Positions 38,418 through 49,918 of a DNA stretch of 64,000 bases are shown piece by piece (within the stretch, counting starts at the first letter, position 1; each line of letters opens with the position of its first letter). The notes beneath the pieces were generated by a model. That model did no database searches, was not told the origin of the DNA, and saw only the letters and a program-made list of their open reading frames with translations. Position numbers and translations under genes: made by a program. The DNA comes from Muraenolepis orangiensis (taxonomy: Eukaryota; Chordata; Actinopteri; Gadiformes; Muraenolepididae): the NCBI GenBank assembly GCA_027704905.1, contig CM051020.1:20079444-20143443 (forward strand). Reading direction: 5' to 3'.

Positions 38418-39344
38418 CGCTGTTTCACCGTGTCTTGCGTAAGCGTCGCTTGTGTTGTTGTACTGAAACATTTGGCTCTGATTAGAGCAGCAGATGAAAC
38501 GGCTAAATGATAATGTGTGATTTCCCAGGAGGAGCCCAAACGTCTCTGCAGGCTGCAGGTGTTAGCAGGAGGAGGAGGAAGAGGAGGAGGAGGAGGAGGA
38601 GGAAGAGGAGGAGGAGGAGGAGGAGGAGGAAGAGGAGGAGAACGAGGGCATTTAAAAGTACATCAATGCCAATTATGGCGGGCATTGTTGTTGTGTTGCG
38701 CAGCATGGCTGGGCAGGTACACTGTAAACAGTACAAAACAAAGACAGATCTACTCCAGATGTACCCCCCCCCCCCCCCCCCCCCCCCATCCCCATAAACA
38801 GCTGTGTGTAAACCCTGTCGACCAGGTGATGGGAGAAGTGGTGTGGCCTCTGCTCCTGGCATCACCTCGGATTGGTTTCGGCGCTTCGCTAACACATGGT
38901 GATGGACCATGTGGACTGGTGTGACCTCAGTAATAGAACACATTGGTCCTCTATAGAGATGCAGGCTAGCTGGAGAAGGCTAGCTCAGCTCAGTGCATGT
39001 GGAGTCTTTGTTTCTGTTTTGCGTGTGTGCGCGTGTGCGTCTGTGTTTTACGACGTTGTAGGGCTCAGACAGTGAGCACACAAAGTTCAGTATAAGCCCA
39101 ACTGAGCTGTTCGGAGTCTCATGTGACCAGGGGTTAAAGGTCACAGTTTATTGGCCCTCTAGCCTCGCCGCTACCACCCGCCTCTCTGCCTCTAGCTGTC
39201 CATGACTCAATGCTGTCTGAGGCAGACTGTAGAAGCCCCAGCCTCCTGGTCTCTCTCTCCTCTCCCCTTACCAGGTCTTCTTCTCCTTCATGTCATCGCC
39301 TCTATTGCATACAGCCACTGTGCCGCGGCCCACTAGTGTGCCGT

Positions 39345-39415
39345 GAGAGACCGTCAGGTGTGCCGTGAGAGATGGTCAGGTGTGCCGTGGGAGATGGTCA
39401 GGTGTGCCGTGGGAA
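39345..39415 (+). repeat. short tandem repeat GTGTGCCGTG(A/G)GAGA
   Basis: Three to four copies of a 23-bp unit containing GGTCAGGTGTGCCGTG. Confidence 0.85.
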
Positions 39416-39523
39416 ATTATCCAATTTCACTTAATACCAATTTTTTTTAATTTAGTTACTGTAAATGATTTTCCATGGTTGTGCGTCTGTGCCTGCAATG
39501 TACTGACTGGCGGGTTAATTCAA

Positions 39524-39620
39524 TTCCGTATTTTCCGGACTATATGTTACACTTTTTTTAGCTCTAGCTGCTGGCTGGTCCTGCGACTTATACTTCAAAG
39601 TGACTTATATTGTATATTGC
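39524..39620 (+). mobile_element. fragment related to the pogo-like element end
   Basis: CCGTATTTTCCGGACTATAT matches the terminal repeat of the element at 5057-6229 with a few changes. The following GCGACTTATACTTCAAAGTG is also in keeping with these elements. No second end is seen. Confidence 0.5.
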
Positions 39621-39862
39621 AGTAGTGAACCGTGTCTATCACAACTGGACCTTCCGATTCTAAAATGTGGTTGTTCTAGTCAGACGGACGTCACAGAGGC
39701 AGTCACTTTATGTGTTATCTCATTTAGGCAGATAAGATTGTCGCAGCAAAGTTACAAGTTGACCATAGTTGGCAAAGTTGGTATGAAAGGTATGAAATGT
39801 AGTGAAGTAACAGCACAACACAGACCACCACACAGGCTATCGATGAAAGGGACGGTCTAAAA

Positions 39863-40227
39863 CGCTTAACGTGAAAAGGCTTAGCGTAACTTAAAAGTTC
39901 CAAAACAACGATCAACAAAATGTCTCTGGCATATGTCTTGTCATTAGCACTTTCACCTCAAAATATCAAAACCTAAATCCTACTATTACAGAAGTTATGT
40001 TACAATAAGTGTTTTCCTCTCATAAAGCTGCATTAAGACTTTTCCTTACTGGCCCAATAGAGAGGAAAACACTTAATGTCACATAACGTCCATAATGGTA
40101 GAATTTAGGTTTTGATTTATTTGACAGGTAAAAGTTGCTAATGACAAGACATATGCCAGAGCAATTTGGTGATTATTGATCGCGGTTTTGTAACTCTTAG
40201 TTACGTTAAGCCTTTTCACGTTAAGCG
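39863..40227. mobile_element. foldback element (near-palindromic MITE)
   Basis: The left arm (39863-40022) and right arm (40059-40227) are inverted copies: CGCTTAACGTGAAAAGGCTT at one end, its reverse complement at the other, and AAGTGTTTTCCTCTC bordering a spacer of about 37 bp. The arms differ by scattered substitutions and small indels. There is no coding capacity. The superfamily and target duplication are not clear. Confidence 0.9.
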
Positions 40228-40408
40228 ATGCAAAGAAAGATCAAGTCAAAACTCTCAATTTAAATGCACAACAACAAAATGCAACAACCAGCTCAACGAG
40301 ACGCAACACTGAGACAAAACCAGCAAAGACAAATGAGTCTCACTCACCAATGATGTTCACTTAAAGACCAAATCCATTCTCCTGTCCTTCTGGATGAATG
40401 TTTCGATA

Positions 40409-40493
40409 ACCCGGTCATAAAGCTGATCACTGCTTTATGACCAGGTTATCAATGGATCGATAACCCGGTCATAAAGCTGATCACTGCTTTTCA
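40409..40493. repeat. hairpin plus repeated half-arm
   Basis: CGATAACCCGGTCATAAAGC is followed by TGATCACT and then an inverted copy, GCTTTATGACCAGGTTATC, giving a stem of about 19 bp. The first arm and loop recur directly at 40458-40493. Confidence 0.85.
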
Positions 40494-41100
40494 GATCCTA
40501 AATAAGTTGCCTTTCAATAGCTATGGAAGCTAATGCAGTGAGTCGGGATTGTCCTGTTCTGTTCCTCCATATGTTTTTATAATATTAAAATGTCCTTTCC
40601 ACAGATGCAGTGGTGATGGAGATCGTTACAACTTTTTTATAATGTCAATCTTTTCACTGAATGGTCGTCTTGAAAAGGATACTAACAACAATTCCGCAAC
40701 AACATCTTCTTCACCTGTTGCCATTTCGATGTAAAAAAACTACGTAGAAAAAAACCAACGTAGCACTACGCTAGATCCTAGGTCTTGAGCCAGTGAACTA
40801 ATGGGACCTTCTAGCGTACTATGGAACTGTGGGGAAATCTAAAAGAATACGCCCATTGGCTACAAACCAATATATGATTGGTTGATCAAATTGTCAATCC
40901 AAACGTACTCTCTCATTCAGTTTAAGGGCCAACACTTTGGTTGAAGAATATTCTTCCCAGCAACCCAGAAAAATATCTGATTGGTTGCAAAACCACTCAA
41001 ATGCGTAGTGCATGGACCGAGAAAGACAAACAAATCAACGTAAAACTGTAATATAACAGATCAACAACACAGATGCCATTCTCATTTATTCATTGTATTT
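40494..41100. other. intergenic, nothing recognised
   Basis: AT-rich unique sequence. Confidence 0.5.
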
Positions 41101-41104
41101 AAAT

Positions 41105-41210
41105 GAGATGGAGGCCTGTAGGGTCCTGAGATGGAGGCCTATAGGGTCCTGAGATGGAGGCCTATAGGGTCCTATAGGTCCTATAGGGTTGTGAGATAGG
41201 GTCCTGAGAC
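41105..41210 (+). repeat. 23-bp tandem repeat
   Basis: Three to four copies of GAGATGGAGGCCTATAGGG plus TCCT, decaying at the 3' end. Confidence 0.88.
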
Positions 41211-41248
41211 AGCCCGCGGGGTGGGGGAGAGCAGTATGGAGAAGGGGT

Positions 41249-41393
<145 letters not shown>

Positions 41394-41605
41394 CTGAATG
41401 CCCTATGAGAGGTTGAGAAGTGACTCATACAAAGAGAGTCTAATTGGCTCTGACACCCAGAGCAGTGTGTGTGTGAGCGTACCATTTGGGTTGTGTGTGT
41501 GAGTGTCAGCATTGCTCCTCTGCTGCTCTGTGTTGTTGGTAACATCTCAGGTCTCTCTGGAGTCAGGAAGCAGCGGCCCACTTGATCTGAGGGAAGGAGA
41601 CACAC

Positions 41606-41717
41606 CTACACACACACACACACACACACACATGGTAGAAGACATACACACACACACACACACATTATATAATACATATACACACACACACAAACACACA
41701 CACACACAATAGAAGAC

Positions 41718-41777
<60 letters not shown>

Positions 41778-41796
41778 ACACACACACATGAAAGAA

Positions 41797-41882
<86 letters not shown>
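41606..41882 (+). repeat. (CA)n microsatellite complex
   Basis: Several CA tracts divided by related blocks ATGGTAGAAGACATA, AATAGAAGACCTA and ATGAAAGAAGACA. It looks like a compound unit repeated three times. Confidence 0.93.
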
Positions 41883-41885
<3 letters not shown>

Positions 41886-42659
41886 ACTCATACAAAACCC
41901 CAGATTCAAACTCTTACATCCATGCTTAAATTAAAATAAATCTTGTTTGTTAACAGCTTTGGTGACGTTTAACCAACGTCTGACCCTCCTGTGCTGTTAG
42001 TTTCTAGGTAAAAAAATAATATAAATAATAATGCTCGTGAAAGACAGCGTGTACGCTAGTGAAGTTTTATGGACAGGGTTTGACTTTAAAAAAAGAAAAG
42101 AACGCATGCATAGTCGATTTATAGATAAACAAATAAGTACAGGTGTGTACTGGCGTGTGTTTTGTCGTTGTAACGTGGTGTAATTCCTCAGTCGTCCAGC
42201 GGAGGGCAGTGATCCGCATCTACTTCATGATTGTTGACAGAAGAAGAAAGTCTGCGTCTCGTCCATCAATTGTCTCGTCTGTGGCCAAACTAAACTTTGT
42301 AAACCTGGTAATTTGTGACAAAAACAATATAACGAGCTAACGGAATTATTATATTGTTTGCAACCTGTACCGTCTCCGCTATGAATCCATAGAGAGGTTT
42401 GTGTTACAGGACGTTGTATTTAGCAGTAGTTTAAACATTACGACAGCAGCGTTAGCGTGCTAGTTAGCCACCACCAAACTAGTAGCTTCTTTCCACTTTA
42501 AAGTTATTAACTGTCACCAACTTTACATTTATGAATTCTCACTTACTTTCAAATGTTTAACTCTCATTCACTTTAAAGTGATTAACTCTCTCTAACCTCA
42601 CGCTTTTAGTCCCAATGGTCATGTTAGAGTCCAGTATGTTCCTTTCATCCCAGCTCTCT

Positions 42660-42957
42660 AGAGTTCTCCATGTACCAAGGAGGTTTCTAGTGGAGCCTGT
42701 ATTCATATTTAATGTTTATTAAACATGAAGCTCGTAGTGCCTATTCTTCACCGACCAGAGCCCATTAACCCTTTTCATCGTCAGAATTCATTTTGAAAAA
42801 GTTACTTATATTATCAGACTAAACTGTACAGGTCAACGCCGTGTGGTGATGAATCTGTGGTTGTGTTTGTTGTGTCAGGGATAACGTTGACAAGAAATAT
42901 TTATGTAACATGTCACTATCTATTTAGATTAAATTATGCATCTACTTTCTGTTAACT
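42660..42957. repeat. left arm of a diverged inverted repeat
   Basis: GTTCTCCATGTACCAAGGAG, then GTGGAGCCTGTATTCATATT and a stretch through ACATGTCACTATC correspond in reverse complement to 45385-45680. Identity is high in blocks, with small indels. The arms enclose the candidate exon at 43062-43190 and a LINE fragment. Confidence 0.85.
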
Positions 42958-43061
42958 CATAAGTCAAGGGTTAGGGTTATTTTGTAGTTTAAACAAACCC
43001 ACCTCATCTCCCATCATGCTCTGCTCCTCCCAGAGCCTTACCTTGTGTGTTTTGTCTCTAG

Positions 43062-43190
43062 TGGTTGACCTGTGACCTGTACCATGGCGGCTGCCAAGCT
43101 GCTGCTGGACTCCAGCATCATCTTCTTCATGTGTGCTGCGGGACTCTTCCACAGCGACCAGAAGATGGACCTGGAGCAGGTCTCTGACAG
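43062..43190 (+). CDS. candidate coding exon of an unidentified gene
   Basis: The acceptor TTTTGTCTCTAG ends at 43061 and the donor GTGACT starts at 43191. After 22 bases an ATG in good context (ACCATGG, 43084) opens 35 codons: MAAAKLLLDSSIIFFMCAAG, then LFHSDQKMDLEQVSD. The start is hydrophobic and could be a signal or membrane segment. GC content is clearly higher than in the flanks. I do not recognise the protein. Joining to the next splice-flanked block (44815-44870) meets a stop at once in this frame, so either another exon lies between or the start codon used is different. It could also be an untranslated or pseudogene exon. Confidence 0.4.
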
Positions 43191-43224
43191 GTGACTGTTA
43201 CTCTATCATCTCAACGTTGATATG

Positions 43225-43300
43225 AATGGGTAGTCTAGTGGTTAGAGAGTTCCACTCTCAGCCAAAAGACTCTTGGTTTGATCCTATTCTGTGTTTATAG
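43225..43300 (+). mobile_element. tRNA-related SINE head
   Basis: GTAGTCTAGTGGTTAGAG resembles an A box and GGTTTGATCC a B box, about 40 bases apart. The folding arms are degenerate, so it is not a functional tRNA gene. Confidence 0.5.
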
Positions 43301-43629
43301 AATCATCAAATGGACCGGATTCCACTGATACTCCATGGCTACTGATGTTTACTATAGTTGGTATAAATTGTCCTGGAATTATGTTTATAAATATGTTTAA
43401 AATGAAGGCTAGCAAATTATACACTTCAATATTATATTTATTTTTGTATTCATATATTTGATATGTTAATTAGAATTAATTAATGTTGGTATACTAGTAT
43501 TGAAGTAATTGTAATAATTTATTCATATTGTATTATGTATGAGTGCTGCCTCTATCCGAACATTGTCATCCATGCTACATTAGACTATCTTACTTTAGCT
43601 GGACTTACAGTCACTGCACTATACTGCAC

Positions 43630-44433
43630 TATACTCAAGTCAAGTTTATTGTCACTTCACAGTGATGTGAAAATCTTGTGTGCAATACCCGACGACAGAC
43701 AGCAGTTATAAAATAAGATTAAAATAGATTAAAATAGAATGAAAATAGAATAAAGTTAAAAATTAAAATTAAAAATTAAAAATTAAAATGCAATTTATAA
43801 AATGCAAAATATCAGCACAGAAAAGAGCAATATGTATATATAAATCAATGTAATAAAATATACATTGTTATATGCTATACGCCCTTGTTCAGCAGCCTGA
43901 TGGCCTGACTGTGGAAGCTATCTCTAAGCCTATTTGTACAGCACTTGATACTGCGGCATCGCCTGCCTGACGGTAACAGTGAGTACAGTTCGTGGCTGGG
44001 GTGGGCAATGTCTTTTATGATTTGTTTGGCCTTGGCCACGCACCGCTGGTTGTAAATATCCAGGAGGGAGGGGTCCAACGATATACTGGGCCGTCCGCAC
44101 CACCCTTTGAAGCGCTCTGCGCTCAAGTTCCCGTACCAGGCGGTAATACACCCTGTAAGAACACTCTCGATGGTGCCGTTATAGAATGTTCTCAGGATGC
44201 GGGGGCCCATGCTCGATTTCTTCAAACTTGACGTTGGAGCTGTGCATAGCCATGCAGTCGTGGGTGTAGAGGGAGTAGAGGAGAGGGCTCAGCACGCATC
44301 CCTGGGGGGCTCCCGTGTTGAGGGTCAGTGGCTCTGATGTGGTGCTGCCCATCCTCACCACCTGGCGGCGGTCCGACAGGAGGTCCAGTATCCAGCTGCA
44401 CGTGTATATATGATGCTGCTGCACTTCTGGCAC
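43630..44433 (-). mobile_element. CR1/L2/Rex1-type LINE 3' fragment, family C
   Basis: On the minus strand: SEPLTLNTGAPQGCVLSPLL (reverse transcriptase fingers-palm), then a jump to ILRTFYNGTIESVLTGCITA and LLPSGRRCRSIKCCTNRLRD (C-terminus), then a 3' UTR ending ACAATAAACTTGACTTGA at about 43637. The FADD catalytic block is deleted. Frames are broken. Confidence 0.85.
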
Positions 44434-44655
44434 TTTAAAATGCTTTTTAAGTGCTTTTTACACAATTCAACATACGTATATATCATCCATCAGTCACTTT
44501 ATTGTTATTTTTATTGTGTACAGTATAGTGTTGTATAGTTTAAGTATAGTACATAGTATAGTATAGAGTTACAATTGTAGTTAATTCATACTGTGGGAAT
44601 GGGAAGTAAGCATTCCATTGTACTGGCAAATAAAAACATCTTGAATCTTGAATAG
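44405..44655 (+). mobile_element. LINE family A 3' end, sense
   Basis: TGATGCTGCTGCACTTCTGG through ATGGGAAGTAAGCATTCCAT to the tail CATCTTGAATCTTGAAT. It abuts the antisense family C LINE, making a head-to-head composite. Confidence 0.65.
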
Positions 44656-44814
44656 TAGTAAGTATAAATATTTTTTGAAATATATATAGATTTGTATTAG
44701 CAATGTAATGAGTATTAACATATTAACTAGTATGACATTAAGTTGTTATTATGAGAATAAAGTTATTGTATATTAGTATAATTAATCACTATCAATTAGC
44801 TTCCTTCCATGCAG

Positions 44815-44870
44815 GACCAGATGACGGTGCTGCCATGGCGACGCCCCCTGAACCCAACAAGGATTTAAAG
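44815..44870 (+). other. possible second exon of the unidentified gene
   Basis: The acceptor TTCCATGCAG ends at 44814 and the donor GTCAGG starts at 44871. Inside, GCCATGG at 44832-44838 opens MATPPEPNKDLK up to the donor. No later exon is recognised. The evidence is splice signals plus local GC enrichment only. Confidence 0.3.
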
Positions 44871-45086
44871 GTCAGGTGACACTTCATTAATCCCCTAAAG
44901 GTCAGAGGTCAACTTATTTTTATTATAATTACAAAGTAATTTAGCATGTCTTAATTAGTCAATAGAGGACCTAGTATTGAGTAGTGTAATGGCTATTCTC
45001 TCATTTAGTAGAACCTAGTAGTGTAGACCTTGTGTTGTGTTTACTGTAGTTCATTGAGTCGTGTTAACTATCAATTAGTGTTAACT

Positions 45087-45303
45087 GTAGTACCCAGTGT
45101 TGGAGTAGGTTTGTTTGTAGTACCCGTGTTGAGTAGTTTTGTACCCTGTAGTACCCAGTGTTGGAGTAGGTTTGTTCTGTAGTACCCAGTGTTAGAGTAG
45201 GTTTGTTATGTAGTACCCAGGGTTGGAGTAGGTTTGTTCTGTAGTACCCAGGGTTGGAGTAGGTTTGTTCTGTAGTACCCAGGGTTGGAGTAGGTTTGTT
45301 TGT
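45087..45303 (+). repeat. 31-bp tandem repeat
   Basis: About six imperfect copies of GTAGTACCCAGTGTTGGAGT plus AGGTTTGTTCT. Confidence 0.88.
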
Positions 45304-45384
45304 GGGAAACGTGCCACAACAGAAACTAAAGGACAGTAGTATAATTAAAAAGAGATAAAAAAAAGAACACTACAATAAACAGAA

Positions 45385-45680
45385 AGTAGACATATAATTA
45401 AATCTTAATAGACAGTGACATGTTACATTAATATTTGTTGTCAACGTTATCCCAACAACAACGTTAACAAACACAACCACACATTCATCATCACACAGCG
45501 TTGACCTTTACAGTTTTGGCTGATAATATAAGTAACTTATTTCAATATTAACTCTGACGATGAAAAGGGTTTAATGGACTGGTCGGTGAAGAAGAGGTAC
45601 AAAGTGCTTCATGTTTAATACAACATTAAATATGAATACAGGCTCCACTAGAAAACCCCTTGGTACATGGAGAACTGCCC
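45385..45680. repeat. right arm of the diverged inverted repeat
   Basis: Reverse-complement partner of 42660-42957. Shared blocks include GACGATGAAAAGGGTTTAAT and GGTACATGGAGAACT. Confidence 0.85.
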
Positions 45681-45754
45681 AGGAATTCGTACCTGACTGG
45701 CCCTCTCCCCAGGGGGCAGGGATGGTCAGGTCAGGTTATTTGACTAAAAAGTAT

Positions 45755-46150
45755 GCATTTTAGATTAGATTCTAATGTATTGTCAATGCACAGCAGAAGT
45801 ACAGTACAGCGAATATACTTTGGCATCTAACCAGAGTGCAAATGTTACAGTAAACTGCATAGTAATATATAATGTACAGTGGTTAAATAAGATGTAAAAA
45901 CGACTTGGTCTACTTGGTATAATAACAGGTATAAAATAAGTAATAGAGTAGGTATAATATATATATATATATATATACGTATATACACAAAGGCAATTGC
46001 AGTTATATCAACAGTTGAAGATTAATATATTTATACGGTACAGTAAAAATGTACATGGCTATCATACAGGTATGTAAACAATAAATGTGTAAATTATGAA
46101 TATGTCAACTTTAAATATGTCAACTATAGGTAGAGGTTTGGGAGTTATGA
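45755..46150 (-). mobile_element. LINE 3' end, antisense, family B
   Basis: Starts with GATTAGATTCTAATGTATTG, the reverse complement of a LINE tail. GCATCTAACCAGAGTGCAAA and ACAGTAAACTGCATAG match the sense copy at 54940-55163. An (AT)n run lies at 45957-45977. Confidence 0.65.
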
Positions 46151-47385
46151 TTACAGTGCATGGCAGTTGAAGACACTGATGGCGAAAGAGTTCAGGGTTA
46201 ATTTTAACGTCATATTGGACCATATTTCCCATAAAAACACTGATATTACTAGTTTGACGTTTTTGATGCAACACCAAAAAGCCTACAACAAGATGATTAT
46301 AGTGTCTATGTAACATACAAGCCCAGTTGCTATATGCATCTGTGATTTTAACAGATGTTAACAGATCATTGATAGTGCCTGTACATTGATGACTTACAAC
46401 TATTCAGCCAACCACGTGTTCCATACTGGACCAGCATCATTTACAATTTAATTCCCAATTTCTATAGGCACCCATTCAAAAACAGTCCTAGAAAATAGGA
46501 TATTTTGAATATTTTAATGTTGATGTCCCACTGACATCAGGAAGTCAAGGCATGCAAAGGATATGCAACCAAATGGGCTGAACCAGATAGCGTTAAGATT
46601 CAATTCACAGTTATTTAGATTAAGAGTTATGAAGCTTCTTCGCATTGTTCGCATTCAAATTTAAAACTACTAGCATGCTAGTAGCGCCGGTTAGTCAGAT
46701 AATCGCTTATCTTTCAAATATGGCACGAAAAACGTTCATACTAACAAAGTGTCCAAATTAGAATTTTGCGTCATTTTCTTCTCCCTTTGCTTCTCAGCAC
46801 CACTCTTACGCTTTGTAGGGTGTCAAGGTAGCTCCATTTTGCCACACAAACAACTTACCTAGCCTAGCTTAGCTTAGGTCCACAGCCAACGCACATGCAT
46901 CTCTCTGCGCACGCAGTGTCTGATTGACAGGTGACAGCCAACAGCTGCAGGGTTAATTGGCTAGCCACCACTAGTGAAAGTATCGAAACATAGGCTATCA
47001 TATTCAAGGCCCACCCCACCTTGTGGGCCTTTGGTCTCAACGTGGGGGGCCGTCACAGCTGCAGCAGTTTTAGTTTGATTGTTTTTCGTACCGATTACTG
47101 GCCCACTGAACCAGCAGCCCACTGGTTCTCCCGATGGCTTGTATGAGTGTCAGGTAGAGAGTGAAACATAGTATACTGTGTGTGCATATGATAAGGTGTT
47201 AAAATATATTTTTAAATAATTCATCAGTCCACACCCCCACACCACGGGGAAGCCACACCCATCCTCACACTCAGGTCGAACAGGGGTCGAACAGGGGTCG
47301 AACAGGGGTCTCCAGAGCAGGAAGCATGGCCTACTCTGAGAGTGGAGAGCCACAGAGTTACATAACATTGATAACATTAGGTACC
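46151..47385. other. intergenic, nothing recognised
   Basis: Only a small GGTCGAACAGG repeat (three copies, 47273-47310) stands out. Confidence 0.5.
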
Positions 47386-47394
47386 CAAGGAGAG

Positions 47395-47850
47395 AACATT
47401 TAGCAAAACTTGAACCCAGGTCTCCAGCACTAAGCAGCGGATATCAATCCATTGCACCAAAGAGACACCTGCTATGACCGTTCCTGAGTTCATAATTGAC
47501 CTCGATGGTGCCTTCCAGAGCGCTGTTGGTTAACTGCTCTTGAGCCATGGGTTCAATGCGTTCTCCATGGAAATGTGATTTTAGAAACATAACAATGTCC
47601 TGTTAATTGTAATGTCAATTAATACCTCTAAATCAGAGCACTTGTCTCTGTGGTGCTGATGACAGATCAATTGGTGAACAGCTTTGGAGACGTCAGTTCA
47701 AGTCCTGCTAATAACGCTCTCCTTGGAAACACAACAACTTTTTGGAAACAATGTTTGGTTGGCGTAGTTATGAGAGCTGCAGGTAAACAGTTCTGGAGAC
47801 CTGTGTTTGATTCCCGCTGGGGTTGGTGTTGTAAATGATGATGCGGTAAG
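47395..47850. mobile_element. cluster of tRNA-related SINE heads
   Basis: Three or four degenerate tRNA-like units: one on the minus strand (47402-47466, TGGTGCAATGG then GGGTTCAAGT) and others on the plus strand (47645-47710, TGGTGCTGATG then AGTTCAAGTCC; 47760-47822, ending GTTTGATTCCCGC). Clover-leaf pairing is poor, so these are SINE relics rather than tRNA genes. Confidence 0.55.
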
Positions 47851-47929
47851 TATGACAATGTGTTATAATAGTTGTAATACTTAGTAATATGTATGAGTTG
47901 TATGATTGCTGCCTGCCTTGTTACGCACC

Positions 47930-48125
47930 CCTGATGCTCACCTTAAGCCTTGCAGTAGTAATTGCATGAGTTATGAGTTATGAGTTATGAGTTATGTACT
48001 TTTGAAATGCACTTTTTGATTCTGGTGACGAGTTGTTCTCTTTCCTTCCTTTGTTGAAACACACTGTTGGAAGTCTCTTTGGATAAAAGCGTCTGCTAAA
48101 TGACTGTAATGTAATGTAATAATAA
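47930..48125 (+). mobile_element. SINE 3' region
   Basis: TCTTTGGATAAAAGCGTCTG, then CTAAATGACTGTAATGTAAT: the familiar fish SINE/LINE-shared 3' end with a TGTAA-type tail. A GAGTTAT repeat (47967-47994) lies in the body. Confidence 0.7.
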
Positions 48126-48231
48126 TGTTATGTTGTTGTATCACTTAAACTTCTTTCCGTAAGGGGTAATGGCTAATAAAGGTGTGGTTGTGAGTGGGTG
48201 AGTCTACAGCGTGATTGGCTGTTCATATCAA

Positions 48232-49490
48232 GTCAAGTCAAGTCAAGTCAAGTCAAGTTTATTGTCACTTCGCAGTTTACACAAGTATAAAGCAGTGGGT
48301 TAAAATCTTAACCCGACGACAGACAGCAGTTATAAAAATAAGATAAAAATAGATAAAAACTGAATTGAATAAAGAAGTTAAAAATAAAAATGCAATTTAT
48401 AAAATGCAATATATCGGCACAGAAAAAGTGCAATATGTATATATAAATCAATGTAATAAAATATACATTGTTATATGCTATACACCCTTTTTCAGCGCTG
48501 GCCTGATTGTGGAAGCTATCTCGGAGTCTATTTGTACGGCACTTGATACTGCGGTATCGCCTGCCTGACGGTAAAAGTGAATACAGTTCGTGGCTGGGGT
48601 GGGCAATGTCTTTTATGATGCGTTTGGCCTTGGCCACGCACCGCTGGTTGTATATATCCAGGAGGGAGGGGAGCTCACCTCCAACGATATACTGGGCCGT
48701 CCGCACCACCCTTTGAAGCGCTCTGCGCTCGAGTGCGGTGCAGTTCCCGTACCAGGCGGTGATACACCCTGTAGATGTGCACGCCGAGGAACTTGAAGCT
48801 GCTGACCCTCTCTACTGCAACCCTGTTGATGGAGATAGGGATGTGCTCTCCTCTCTGCTTCCTGAAGTCCACGATCAGCTCCTTGGTCTTCTTGACGTTG
48901 AGGGCGAGGCTGTTCTCCTGGCACCACTGCTCCAGCGATCCGACCTCCTCCCTGTAGGCTGTCTCGTCGTCGCCGGCGATCAGGCCCATCACTGCCGTGT
49001 CGTCAGCAAACTTGATGATGACGTTGGAGCTGTGCATAGCCATGCAGACGTGGGTGTAGAGGGAGTAGAGGAGAGGGCTCAGCACGCATCCCTGGGGAGC
49101 TCCCGTGTTGAGGGTCAGTGGCTCTGAGGTGGTGCTGCCCATCCTCACCACCTGGCGGCGGTCCGACAGGAGGTCCAGTATCCAGCTGCACGTGGATGGG
49201 GGCACGCCTAGACCTCTAAGCTTGGTGTCGAGCATGGCAGGAACTATCGTGTTGAACGTCCACAAACGTAGTCCACAAACAGCATTCGCACATAACAGTT
49301 CTTTCCCTCCAGGTGGGAAAGGCCAGTGTGGAGGGCCATGGCAATTGCGTCGTCCGTGGATCTGTTTTGACGATATGCAAATTGTCATGGGTCCAGCGTG
49401 GCAGGTAACACGGAGAGAACATATTGCATTAGGGCAGGTAGAGGGAAAACTGACAATAAAAATTATTTTTTTGGTTCGAAAAATAATCAA
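48232..49490 (-). mobile_element. CR1/L2/Rex1-type LINE 3' fragment, family C, longer copy
   Basis: On the minus strand the reverse transcriptase keeps TLNTGAPQGCVLSPLLYSLY, the catalytic FADDTAV (near 49010) and ALNVKKTKELIVDFRKQRGE. It then jumps over part of the thumb to LLPSGRRYRSIKCRTNRLRD. The 3' UTR ends in (TTGAC)n at 48228-48255, a short tandem 3' end typical of this clade. Frameshifts make it inactive. Confidence 0.88.
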
Positions 49491-49643
49491 ATAATTTTCT
49501 GTTATATTGTGGAAAATTGTATCACGGAAATTATCGCGATTGTTTTATTGCCCAGCCACACACTAAGTTCACCCCCACAAAACACACACACACAAAAATG
49601 CAGTATGTGTGTGTGTTCCATAGGTATGTGTGTGTGCACAACA

Positions 49644-49808
<165 letters not shown>

Positions 49809-49918
49809 TGTTAAGAGAGTGTGTGTTTGCGTCCTGCTCTCCTGCAGGGCTGATTCATTAACCTTATTGGTGGTGGACTGAATGTAGGTTACTGCTCATG
49901 CAGACGTAACTCCCTAGG

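Noticed and set aside
47645..47710. Functional tRNA gene
   Set aside because: A- and B-box-like motifs are present, but the acceptor and anticodon arms do not pair well, and several similar degenerate units lie next to each other.
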